Below are positions 1-6,529 of a DNA stretch of 8,890 nucleotides, piece after piece (the first letter of the stretch is position 1; the number at the start of each line of letters is the position of its first letter). Source of the DNA: Actinomycetota bacterium (lineage in GTDB: Bacteria > Actinomycetota > Acidimicrobiia > Acidimicrobiales > Poriferisodalaceae); assembly GCA_013151655.1 (NCBI GenBank), contig JAADHX010000119.1, forward strand, positions 1 through 8,890. Reading direction: 5' to 3'. Made by a program: the position numbers and the translations under genes. The notes beneath the pieces were generated by a model. That model had not been told where the DNA came from. It was given only the letters and a program-made list of their open reading frames with translations, and made no database searches.

Positions 1-157
1 GCCGAGCCGCGACTTCCCAATGCTCATCGACCTCTATCTGCAGGGTCGGCTCGATCTGGATGCTTTCGTGAGCGAACGGATTGGTCTCGGTGACGTTGAA
101 GAGGCGTTCCACAAGATGGAGCGAGGCGAAGTCCTCCGTTCAGTCGTCGAGTTCTAA
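1..157 (+). CDS. Zinc alcohol dehydrogenase C-terminus, probably S-(hydroxymethyl)mycothiol dehydrogenase (partial)
   Basis: Only the last 51 codons are present; reading starts at base 2 and ends at TAA 155-157. The peptide contains FPMLIDLYLQGRLDLDAFV followed by ERIGLGDVEEAFHKM and ends in GEVLRSVVEF. This is the usual end of medium-chain zinc alcohol dehydrogenases: a helix, a 'G.l.ld' turn, the 'l.d...AF..m..G...R.vv' strand and the end. From memory it resembles actinobacterial MscR most, the enzyme that oxidises S-(hydroxymethyl)mycothiol, the adduct of formaldehyde and mycothiol, in the cytosol. The catalytic zinc ligands and Rossmann fold lie outside the window, so the substrate cannot be confirmed here. 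The next gene is a metallo-beta-lactamase-fold hydrolase on the same strand 51 nt downstream, an arrangement I recall from Mycobacterium (mscR/Rv2259 and Rv2260), which supports the assignment. A generic NAD-dependent alcohol dehydrogenase of the same family is the alternative. Confidence 0.75.
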   Translation, partial: PSRDFPMLIDLYLQGRLDLDAFVSERIGLGDVEEAFHKMERGEVLRSVVEF

Positions 158-208
158 TGAAAGCCCTACAAAACGAAACGCAAAGGGCCTGCGTGGCCCG
201 GGAACGCA

Positions 209-835
209 ATGATTGAACTAGTAACTACTGATGGAATCTTCGCTCTTGATGGTGGCGAGTGGGAGGTCACCAACAACATTTGGCTTGTAGGCGATGACAA
301 AGAGGTGGCGGTGTTCGACGCGGCCCACGATCATGGGCCGATTGTCGATGCTGTGAATGGCCGTCGGGTGACTGCCATTGTGCTCACCCACGGTCATAAT
401 GATCACATCAATGCTGCGGTTGCGTTGCGCGATGCTGTCGATGCTCCGATCCTGCTCAATACCGACGATGCCATGTTGTGGGATGTTGTGTATCCAGACG
501 CCACAACCGATGGGGCTGTGGTTCCCGGTTCGATTCTCAAGGCTGGCGGTCACGAACTCGGGGTTCTTCACACACCTGGTCATTCGCCTGGGTGTTGCTG
601 TTTCTACGATGCGGCGTCGAGCCTGGTGATTAGTGGCGACACGTTGTTTTGTGGCGGGCCTGGCGCGACGGGGCGCAGTTATAGCGACGAGCCAACGATT
701 CTGGCCTCGATCCGCGACGAGCTTTTGATCTTGCCTGACTCGACGGTCGTGCATACCGGGCACGGCGACGCGACCACCATTGCCGACGAGCGCGAACGGG
801 TCCTCGATCGGATCGCCGAGCTTGGCGTCGGCTGA
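209..835 (+). CDS. Metallo-beta-lactamase-fold hydrolase, candidate S-formylmycothiol hydrolase
   Basis: This 208-residue protein is a single MBL domain of glyoxalase II type. Metal ligands are visible: H61, H63, D65 and H66 in THGHNDH, H125 in HTPGHSPG, the bridging D144 in ISGDTLF, and H185 in HTGHG. The length suits a stand-alone thioester hydrolase with no added substrate-binding domain. No signal peptide is seen, so it should be cytosolic. ATG 209 is chosen because an in-frame TGA at 158-160 closes the frame and no other start lies between; a weak GGGA sits at 200-203. The position just after a probable mycothiol-dependent formaldehyde dehydrogenase suggests it hydrolyses S-formylmycothiol to formate and mycothiol. 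That is inference from context; the fold also serves lactoylthiol and other thioesters. MBL-fold assignment is firm, substrate is not. Confidence 0.92.
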   Translation: MIELVTTDGIFALDGGEWEVTNNIWLVGDDKEVAVFDAAHDHGPIVDAVNGRRVTAIVLTHGHNDHINAAVALRDAVDAPILLNTDDAMLWDVVYPDATTDGAVVPGSILKAGGHELGVLHTPGHSPGCCCFYDAASSLVISGDTLFCGGPGATGRSYSDEPTILASIRDELLILPDSTVVHTGHGDATTIADERERVLDRIAELGVG

Positions 836-860
836 CGGCAAACCTGTAGACAGATCTATG

Positions 861-866
861 AAAGGA
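861..866 (+). promoter_or_regulatory. Ribosome binding site of the beta-hydroxyacid dehydrogenase
   Basis: AAAGGA lies 5 nt before ATG 872. It is the clearest Shine-Dalgarno sequence on the + strand of this window and fixes that start. Confidence 0.7.
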
Positions 867-871
867 CTTCG

Positions 872-1735
872 ATGATCACTGCATTTCTCGGTCTGGGCGT
901 GATGGGTTATCCCATGGCCGGCCACCTATTAGATGCCTCGCACGATGTGACGGTCTGGAACCGCACCGCAGCCAAGGCCGACGCATGGATATCCGAATAT
1001 GAGGCCGGATCGGTCGCGGCGACAGCTCGCGAAGCCGCCCAAGGCGCGGATGTGGTGTTCCTGTGTGTCGGCAACGACGATGACGTGCGGTCAGTTGTGT
1101 ACGGCGACGCCGGAGCGCTTGCTGGTATGGCTAGAGGATCGGTTCTCGTCGATCACACAACGACATCGGCGGAGCTGGCTCGCGAGCTTGGAGCCGCATG
1201 CGCCGAGGCCGGAATTGGTTTCATTGATGCGCCTATCAGCGGAGGTCAGGCCGGAGCCGACAATGGCACGCTAACTGTCATGTGCGGAGGCAGTCAGGCG
1301 ACGTTCGATTCCGTTTCGCCCGTTATCGATGCTTACTCGAAGTGCTGCAACCTCATTGGTCCAGTCGGTTCGGGGCAGACGACCAAGATGATTAACCAGA
1401 TTTGTATCGCTGGCTTGGTTCAGGCGCTGGCTGAGGGCGTGAAGTTCGGCCAGAACGCAGGTCTTGACCTCGAAAAGGTGTTCGCCACAATTTCGGCCGG
1501 CGCTGCCGGTTCATGGCAGATGGACAACCGCCACGAAACAATGTTGGCAGATCACTTCGATCATGGGTTTGCCGTCGATTGGATGCGCAAGGACCTCGGT
1601 TACTGCATCGACGAGGCCAAACGCAACGGCACCAAGGTGCCCGTTACCGAACTTGTCGACAGCTACTACGCCGAGGTGCAGGCCATGGGCGGCAGTCGAT
1701 GGGATACCAGCAGCCTGATAAAACGCCTCGACTAG
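872..1735 (+). CDS. NAD(P)-dependent beta-hydroxyacid dehydrogenase (3-hydroxyisobutyrate dehydrogenase family)
   Basis: The 287-residue protein has the full family layout. A Rossmann nucleotide site, GLGVMG (residues 7-12), is followed by VWNRT (28-32); arginine after the second strand usually favours NADPH over NADH. The substrate-binding signature DAPISGGQAGA is at 119-129. The catalytic lysine is K172 in GSGQTTKMINQ, with N175 beside it, leading into the all-helical C-terminal domain. The length is normal and no signal peptide is present. Such enzymes oxidise or reduce 3-hydroxyisobutyrate, tartronate semialdehyde, succinic semialdehyde and related small acids; the sequence does not settle which. 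It lies 36 nt after the MBL hydrolase on the same strand, so co-transcription is likely. A link to aldehyde handling is possible but inferred. The gene ends 12 nt from a convergent gene, with no hairpin terminator visible between them. Confidence 0.93.
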   Translation: MITAFLGLGVMGYPMAGHLLDASHDVTVWNRTAAKADAWISEYEAGSVAATAREAAQGADVVFLCVGNDDDVRSVVYGDAGALAGMARGSVLVDHTTTSAELARELGAACAEAGIGFIDAPISGGQAGADNGTLTVMCGGSQATFDSVSPVIDAYSKCCNLIGPVGSGQTTKMINQICIAGLVQALAEGVKFGQNAGLDLEKVFATISAGAAGSWQMDNRHETMLADHFDHGFAVDWMRKDLGYCIDEAKRNGTKVPVTELVDSYYAEVQAMGGSRWDTSSLIKRLD

Positions 1736-1747
1736 CAGCCAAGTTGG

Positions 1748-2347
1748 TTACGGGCCGGGTGCCGCGTCGACCGCTACGCCTTCGACGCACATATATCTCG
1801 GCCCGTTGGTGTTGCCGTCTGGCTCGGCGAACACACGAAACAGGCCCTTCTGCCTAACCTGTACACGCACGACGACGTCTATGAAGAACTCGTCGCTGGT
1901 GGTGCATTCGAACACAAACTCATAGTTGATTACTACAGTTTGGCCGACTGGAATCACGAGTTCGTCAAGGGCTCCGTAGGTGGTGCTGGTGCCAGCCAGC
2001 GCCATCACAACTTCCTCAGAGAGAATGGCACCGCCAGCATTGGCACCGACGCTCAGTATGGTGGCCTGCGCAGCGCCTTTGTTCGTTATCGATACGACCG
2101 AATCGACCTGGGTTCTCCCGTCCATGGCCCCGAGGGTCTGGGTGATCGTGGACGACAGTTCGTCTTGGCCTCGAAAGTAGGCGAACACACCAACTACGAG
2201 CGACCCGACAACCAAGAAGATGAGCGGCACAAGCGATGCCCGACGACGACGCTCAGTGCGTCCGGAGCCGAGCCCAGCGGCGCGCTCGTCGGCGGGAACG
2301 TGTATCGGTTCGTCGCCACGCGATGCTGAGGTATCGCCGCCGTTCAC
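1748..2347 (-). CDS. Single-pass membrane protein with an extracytoplasmic beta-rich domain, unknown function
   Basis: The 199-residue protein is not recognised. Residues 1-37 form a charged cytoplasmic tail ending in RRRR (33-36). A hydrophobic segment follows at about 38-58. By the positive-inside rule this gives a type II protein with residues 60-199 outside the cell. The outer part alternates short hydrophobic strands with polar turns (VDSVVSITNKG, VVINYEFVFE, FFIDVVVRVQV), suggesting a small beta-sandwich. It has two cysteines, C148 and C187, that could form a disulfide. The start is GTG at 2347-2345, overlapping the amidase stop TGA (2346-2344) as GTGA, so translational coupling is likely. 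The coupling suggests a shared expression unit rather than a known shared pathway. The pattern recalls actinobacterial proteins of unknown function with one TM and an Ig-like ectodomain, but I cannot name a family. Confidence 0.8.
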   Translation of the reverse strand: MNGGDTSASRGDEPIHVPADERAAGLGSGRTERRRRASLVPLIFLVVGSLVVGVFAYFRGQDELSSTITQTLGAMDGRTQVDSVVSITNKGAAQATILSVGANAGGAILSEEVVMALAGTSTTYGALDELVIPVGQTVVINYEFVFECTTSDEFFIDVVVRVQVRQKGLFRVFAEPDGNTNGPRYMCVEGVAVDAAPGP

Positions 2348-3543
2348 AAGCTGAGGAGTTCGACCAGTCGGGCCGCGAACGCGATGAGCATTTCGTCGGT
2401 TCCGGGGGCGCCAAGCAGCGACAGCCCGACTTGGGTTCCGGTAAACGTGCGTATCGGAACCGTCACTGCCGGAGCGCCGGTCAACGTCGCCAGCGCGGTT
2501 GTCTGAAGAAGCGGCACGCGTTGAAGGCCAGCCTGGGCAACCTCGTCGAAACGTCGTGGTGCCAGTTGGGGTGCGGCTGGCAACAACACGATCGCCTGTC
2601 CGTCTTCGGTCAGGATCTTCAGCCGCTGTTTGGCGGCGGCGATGACCTCATCGGCGGCCTCGACCTGATCGTCGGTGATGTTGGGACCCATGTCGAATCG
2701 GGGTCTGATTTCTTCGCCGACGCCTGCGGATCCGAACTCTTCGAAGAACGCCCGATTCGACTCCCAGCCTTCCCTGAGGCCTCGAGCCGAAAAGGCCGAC
2801 GCCCACTGTTCGAACACTCCGGCGGGGCCAGCAGCAACCTCGATGACAGCGCCTCCGACTCGATCGATGGCGGCAGCCACTAACGGTTCGATGCCGTTGC
2901 GAACCTCGACCGATGCCAACGCAAAAGCGTCAGGCAGCAACGTGATCCCAGCGGGCGCCGAGGGTTCGGCCCAATCGTCGAGCAGCACCTTTCCGGCTGC
3001 CTCGAACACCGAGGTGTCTCTAGCGAACCAGCCAGTTGTATCGAAACTTGGTGCAAGAGGCGCGACGCCACCGAGGCTTGTGCGCCCATGGGTTGGGCGT
3101 ATGCCGAGCAAACCGCAATAGGCCGCCGGCACTCTGACCGAACCCGCAGTGTCGGTGCCAAGGGCGAGGTCGCAGATGCCCGCAGCTGTCGCCGCGGCAG
3201 CTCCCGCGGAAGATCCGCCGGGAAGCCCGTGAGGATCGGCGGGATTGTCCGGGGTGCCGTGATGGGGGTTAATGCCAGACAAAGACCAGGCAAACTCGAC
3301 GGTGACCGTTGTTCCGATGAGGTCTGCGCCGGCGTCCAACAGCGACTGAACCGCGACCGCGTTTTGGCCGGCCGGCGCGACCGAACCGCGAAGCTGGGGG
3401 TTACCGCAGCCTGTTGGCAGCCCCTTCACATCGAAGAGTTCCTTGGCTGTGAAGGTCAGTCCCGACAGCGCCCCGTCGGGTGCTCCGGATTCGAGTAGTC
3501 GTGGTCCTTCAACGAAGGCGCCAGCGTCTGGTCGCATCATCAC
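2344..3543 (-). CDS. Amidase-signature family amidase (AMI1/GatA-like)
   Basis: A 399-residue amidase-signature hydrolase. The Ser-cisSer-Lys triad can be read: K34 in FTAKELFDVKG, the cis-serine S111 in GGSSAG, and the nucleophile S135 in GTDTAGSVRVPA. The 24-residue spacing between the two serines matches FAAH and other family members. The glycine/alanine-rich signature continues through about residue 165. The opening FTAKELFDVKG..TGCGNP resembles plant AMI1 and small bacterial amidases more than GatA of the tRNA amidotransferase, and no gatB or gatC is nearby. It should release ammonia from an amide in the cytosol; the substrate is unknown. The longest frame starts GTG ATG ATG (3543-3535); the second ATG (3537) is better placed after GGGG in TCTGGGG, so the true protein may be 397 residues. 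It follows an alpha/beta hydrolase 136 nt upstream and overlaps the membrane protein downstream by 4 nt. Confidence 0.92.
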   Translation of the reverse strand: MMMRPDAGAFVEGPRLLESGAPDGALSGLTFTAKELFDVKGLPTGCGNPQLRGSVAPAGQNAVAVQSLLDAGADLIGTTVTVEFAWSLSGINPHHGTPDNPADPHGLPGGSSAGAAAATAAGICDLALGTDTAGSVRVPAAYCGLLGIRPTHGRTSLGGVAPLAPSFDTTGWFARDTSVFEAAGKVLLDDWAEPSAPAGITLLPDAFALASVEVRNGIEPLVAAAIDRVGGAVIEVAAGPAGVFEQWASAFSARGLREGWESNRAFFEEFGSAGVGEEIRPRFDMGPNITDDQVEAADEVIAAAKQRLKILTEDGQAIVLLPAAPQLAPRRFDEVAQAGLQRVPLLQTTALATLTGAPAVTVPIRTFTGTQVGLSLLGAPGTDEMLIAFAARLVELLSL

Positions 3544-3679
3544 CCCAGACTACGAGAGGTCGAGCCTGTAGGCGAGGCCCCACTAGTCCGAGCAGCCCAA
3601 GCGGCCCGATGAGCGCAACAAATCAAGAGCGGAGAACCAGAGGCGAAGCCGTGGCCCGAACGTGTGCTGTCTGAGTTTC
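3544..3679. other. Intergenic stretch between alpha/beta hydrolase and amidase
   Basis: These 136 bases contain no coding frame that looks real and no hairpin followed by a T-run. The amidase could be read through from the hydrolase or have its own promoter; I see no clear -10/-35 pair. Confidence 0.5.
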
Positions 3680-4558
3680 TTAGCCTGTGGCCGACCGTGG
3701 AAACTCCAGTAGCGGCGAGATGTAGCCGTCTGGATCGTCTTCGTCGAGGTCGTCCCAGATGCCATCGGCGGCCGAATCAGCATCGGCGAACCAGCGCATC
3801 GGCGGCAACATGGCTACGGGATGCGGCCGGTAGGGGAACCAGTCGCCATCTGGCAGCGCTAGCCGGTCGGCGATGATGTGTAGTGCCATCGGGTTGACAC
3901 CAAGACCGAGGTGGGTGCCAGGGACTTCGATGTTCTCGACCCGTGGCCCAGGGCGCGTAGCGGCAGCTTTCCAGTCGACAACGCCATCGGTGCGGGTCCA
4001 CACACACGTGAGCGGAACCTTCAGGCGAGTCGCAGGGTCGAAGTCGCCCATGTCGGCATCGTGACGGGATGTGAGCGACGCAAAGATTCGTCCGGCGACG
4101 CCATCTCGTTTGCCGATCGGGCGAATCGGGCTGCCGAGCGTGATCACCGAGCTGACGAGATCGGTGCGTTTGGTGGCCAGATACCGGGCGAACACTCCCC
4201 CGAGGCTCCAACCGACAACATCGACTTTGCGGCCAGTGCTAGCAGCCATCGAGTCGAGACGATCGAGCAATCCGTCGATGATGCGCTGGTTCGGCCCAAT
4301 GTTGACGCCTTGGCCCCAACCCTTGACATGATGACCGAGGCGTTTGAGTTCTTGGCGCAATATGAACGTAGAGGCATCGTTGGCCATGAACCCTGGCACG
4401 ACCAGAACCGTACGTTTGCCCTTGGGAAACTGGCCGAGGAAAGGTCGGGTGCTCAGGGCAACGGCATACTCGAGGGGCGCTGCGAGCTCAGCTAAGGCAA
4501 CGAGTCGCGACGGCGCAACACTGCCGTTACCTGGACCTACCCCCAGCTTGTTAACCAC
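3680..4558 (-). CDS. Alpha/beta hydrolase, lipase/esterase-like
   Basis: The 292-residue protein has the alpha/beta hydrolase fold. The nucleophile elbow is GWSLGG with S118, the acid is probably D191 in TRTDGVVDW, and the histidine is H216 in PGTHLGLG. An oxyanion-hole strand VLVVPGFMAND lies at 51-61. The PGF loop and the GWSLGG elbow resemble lipase/PGAP1-type acyl hydrolases acting on lipid or ester substrates. Residues 20-35 are mildly hydrophobic but no convincing signal peptide is seen. After residue 232 comes an acidic tail (DDLDEDDPDG, 269-278) that the fold does not need. The start is GTG 4558-4556, supported by ACGGAG (4570-4565) 6 nt upstream. It is first in the leftward block, and its promoter must lie in the 156-nt region shared with the divergent desaturase. 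Substrate unknown. Confidence 0.9.
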   Translation of the reverse strand: MVNKLGVGPGNGSVAPSRLVALAELAAPLEYAVALSTRPFLGQFPKGKRTVLVVPGFMANDASTFILRQELKRLGHHVKGWGQGVNIGPNQRIIDGLLDRLDSMAASTGRKVDVVGWSLGGVFARYLATKRTDLVSSVITLGSPIRPIGKRDGVAGRIFASLTSRHDADMGDFDPATRLKVPLTCVWTRTDGVVDWKAAATRPGPRVENIEVPGTHLGLGVNPMALHIIADRLALPDGDWFPYRPHPVAMLPPMRWFADADSAADGIWDDLDEDDPDGYISPLLEFPRSATG

Positions 4559-4654
4559 ATCGGACTCCGTTGACTATTTCCTAGATTCCCCTGACAGACA
4601 TCTTCTCACAGGACACGGCCGGTGAGTTACACAGCGGTCCAGACTTACTTGTTG

Positions 4655-4672
4655 GGCCTGTTCGGACAGGCC
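4655..4672. repeat. Perfect 7-bp inverted repeat in the divergent promoter region
   Basis: GGCCTGT (4655-4661), a TCGG spacer, and ACAGGCC (4666-4672) form a perfect dyad of 7-bp arms. It lies 43 nt before the desaturase start and about 100 nt before the divergent hydrolase start. There is no T-run after either arm (TTGACT follows on the + strand), so an operator is more likely than a terminator. A regulator gene is not visible nearby. Confidence 0.55.
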
Positions 4673-4702
4673 TTGACTACCTATCGGTGAAGCGACCTTC
4701 TA

Positions 4703-4717
4703 TATGATGGTTGGGTG
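4703..4717 (+). promoter_or_regulatory. Candidate -10 box placing transcription start on the desaturase GTG
   Basis: TATGAT (4703-4708) matches five of six bases of the TATAAT -10 consensus. Seven nt after its last base is the G of GTG 4715. No Shine-Dalgarno sequence precedes this GTG. This geometry is the leaderless mRNA arrangement common in actinobacteria. A TTGACT at 4673-4678 is too far upstream (24-nt spacer) to be a normal -35 partner. Confidence 0.5.
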
Positions 4718-5701
4718 GCATCCGACGAAACTGCGTTCCTGCTGGCCACCGAGGGTATGACTGGGGGCATGACGCCACCAGACGAGGTGTTAACGCCGTT
4801 CGAGGGAAGCTACCGACTCCGTCCCGATGGGCGGCCAAGTCCTGTATTCAGGACCGAACTTCGCAAGATCCAGAACCTCCGCAACGCCTTCACATGCGCC
4901 TACACGCTGCTCACCCCAGCCGCCATCGTCTGGTTGGCGATTGCTATTAATCATTGGCTCGGCTGGACTGTGGCGTTCGTGGGCATGGGTTCGGTTTTTG
5001 TTCGGTATGCGATTCTCAACCACGAGGCCGCCCACCGTCTGTTGTTCACCAATCGCAGGCTGAACGACCTAGTGGGCCAGTGGATATTCGGACTGCTGGC
5101 GTTCGGATCCGGTTCTGATGCTTACCGACGGGTCCACGCTGCTCATCATCGCGACGAGTTCGGACCCAACGAACCCGACTTCTTGTTGTATGCCCTTTAC
5201 CCAATTCCGACGGCCTCTTGGCGCCGAAAACTTCGCCGCGACATCTTGTTCGTCAGCGGGGCCAAGAACTTCAAGAGCTTCTTTCGATCGTTTCGCCGCC
5301 GTGCGACCCTCCAATACGGGTTGCGCACCCTTGCTGGTCAAATCATCGTGCTCACGCCGCTTCTCATCATCGGCCGACCCGAGTTATGGGTGTTCCTTTG
5401 GTTGCTGCCTTATATGACGATCTGGCGGCTATACAACCGGCTGCGAGCCGTGGCCGAGCATGCCGGGCTTGAACGATCAGCAGACCGCCGCCGGGCCAGC
5501 CACCACGTGCAGCAAAGTCTGCTGCCCCGAATCTTGTTCGTGCCGTTCAACACGGGCTGGCACCTTGCTCATCACGTTGACAGTGGCGTTCCGTTCCGCA
5601 ACCTCCCCAAGTTCCACGACGCGCTCGTCGCCGATGGCTACATTCCCGATGCGATGGTGTACCCGAGCTACCGATCGTTGTGGGGCGCTCTAACTCGATA
5701 G
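4715..5701 (+). CDS. Membrane fatty acid desaturase / hydroxylase family protein
   Basis: The 328-residue integral membrane di-iron enzyme has all three histidine boxes: HEAAH (H103, H107), HAAHH (H141, H144, H145) and HLAHH (H283, H286, H287), plus the extra H249 in RAVAEHAG. Hydrophobic segments at about 62-83, 85-102, 118-132, 206-220 and 224-236 fit the four-TM hairpin fold, with the boxes on the cytoplasmic face. The closing pattern FNTGWHLAHH....PFRNLPKFHDAL is typical of PF00487. Members use O2 and reductant to desaturate or hydroxylate acyl chains, carotenoids or other lipids; no ferredoxin or reductase gene is adjacent, and the substrate cannot be told. GTG 4715 is chosen because it sits where the -10 TATGAT would start transcription; ATG 4757 and 4769 are alternatives, each after a G-rich stretch. 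The stop is followed after 9 nt by an unknown gene likely co-translated with it. Confidence 0.9.
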   Translation: MASDETAFLLATEGMTGGMTPPDEVLTPFEGSYRLRPDGRPSPVFRTELRKIQNLRNAFTCAYTLLTPAAIVWLAIAINHWLGWTVAFVGMGSVFVRYAILNHEAAHRLLFTNRRLNDLVGQWIFGLLAFGSGSDAYRRVHAAHHRDEFGPNEPDFLLYALYPIPTASWRRKLRRDILFVSGAKNFKSFFRSFRRRATLQYGLRTLAGQIIVLTPLLIIGRPELWVFLWLLPYMTIWRLYNRLRAVAEHAGLERSADRRRASHHVQQSLLPRILFVPFNTGWHLAHHVDSGVPFRNLPKFHDALVADGYIPDAMVYPSYRSLWGALTR

Positions 5702-5710
5702 GCGACCTTG

Positions 5711-6523
5711 ATGAACTGGCTGACAAGACTCCGTGAGACATTGAACAGGCTCTTCGGCTCCAGCTCTTCTCCGCGCCCTAGCTCGCTTCGAAGCACTCGC
5801 GTTAGCGGCTACCCAACGTCTAGCAACAAGGCATCTTCGTTTCATGCCCGTTGGTTGGGAGGCCCTCGTCATGTTGTCGCTGTCGAGGTCGATCTCACAA
5901 TTACAGCCACACCGCAAAGCGACGACCTTCGGTTCTTTGCGCTCCAGGCATCGTTTGCCGATCGCACCACCAGCTACGGCGCCGGCCACCTCGGCCTTCA
6001 GTGGATCTCTTGGCACCCAGGGATGACAGCGGTCAACTGGGGCGGTTACTACTCCCCAGGATCTGGCCAGGCTGGTGAGTTGCCTGGCACCGTGGCTACG
6101 CTTCCAAGCGCGGTCAACAACGTGAACAGCCGCGACTTCGCCTGGTCGGCAGGCATCGCCTACCGGTTGTCCATCGAGCGTGGCATCGAAGGCTGGGCTG
6201 GCATCGTGACCGACCTCTCGACTGGCAACCGAACCGTAGTGCGGGATCTGATTAGCCGGGGCGACCGACTGACATCGGTCGTTATGTGGTCGGAGATCTT
6301 CGCTCCGTGCGAGGGGCCTGAAGTCGAAGTTCGCTGGTCCGAGCCTCGCTGGATCGACGTCGACGGCGTCAGCCACCCAGTGCCGCAGGTGCAGCTTTCG
6401 TACCAATCGGTTGCCGATGGCGGGTGCTCCAACACCTCGACAGTTGTCGAGGGTAGTGCGGTCGTGCAACGCTCTGCCACACCTCGCACCAACGCGCAAG
6501 ACTCAGTCCTTCACCTGGGCTAA
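5711..6523 (+). CDS. Unrecognised protein with N-terminal amphipathic helix, coupled to the desaturase
   Basis: A 270-residue protein with no family I can name confidently. ATG 5711 is preferred; a TTG directly before it extends the frame by one codon. The start is only 9 nt after the desaturase stop, with AGGCGA at 5700-5705 as a weak ribosome site. Residues 1-15 (MNWLTRLRETLNRLF) have W3, L4, L7, L11, L14 and F15 on one face and R6, R8, R13 on the other: an amphipathic, positively charged helix. A Ser/Pro-rich stretch follows (17-45). From about 50 to 240 there are alternating hydrophobic strands, many tryptophans (W97, W100, W109, W143, W161, W193) and GW.G.VTDL..G...VVRDL, which suggest a beta-sandwich. 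Vague similarity to DUF3472-type proteins is possible but unproven. No signal peptide is seen. A peripheral membrane partner of the desaturase is one reading, purely from context. Confidence 0.8.
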   Translation: MNWLTRLRETLNRLFGSSSSPRPSSLRSTRVSGYPTSSNKASSFHARWLGGPRHVVAVEVDLTITATPQSDDLRFFALQASFADRTTSYGAGHLGLQWISWHPGMTAVNWGGYYSPGSGQAGELPGTVATLPSAVNNVNSRDFAWSAGIAYRLSIERGIEGWAGIVTDLSTGNRTVVRDLISRGDRLTSVVMWSEIFAPCEGPEVEVRWSEPRWIDVDGVSHPVPQVQLSYQSVADGGCSNTSTVVEGSAVVQRSATPRTNAQDSVLHLG

Positions 6524-6529
6524 CGCCAA

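Noticed and set aside
157..216. A 19-codon frame starting in TAATG at the dehydrogenase stop and running into the MBL gene start
   Set aside because: It has no ribosome site of its own beyond coupling, no recognisable content, and is short enough to be chance. It could be a bridging peptide, but nothing supports that.
218..925. A 235-codon open frame on the - strand opposite the MBL gene
   Set aside because: The + strand has clear MBL motifs with every metal ligand. The antisense frame has no recognisable domain and is a GC-rich shadow.
2236..2883. A 215-codon + strand frame across the amidase 3' end
   Set aside because: The amidase frame on the other strand is complete and carries the catalytic motifs; the + strand product is Arg/Gly-rich shadow sequence.
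4655..4672. The inverted repeat as an intrinsic terminator
   Set aside because: It lies between divergent gene starts, and no run of T follows the stem on either strand.
4673..4678. TTGACT as the -35 box of the desaturase promoter
   Set aside because: The spacer to TATGAT is 24 nt, too long for a normal promoter. It may be chance; another TTGACTA occurs at 4570-4576.
5690..6499. A 269-codon frame on the - strand opposite the unknown protein after the desaturase
   Set aside because: Its product is Arg/Cys/His-rich without domain-like pattern. The + strand frame follows the desaturase closely, has a plausible start, and shows ordered strands and tryptophans.
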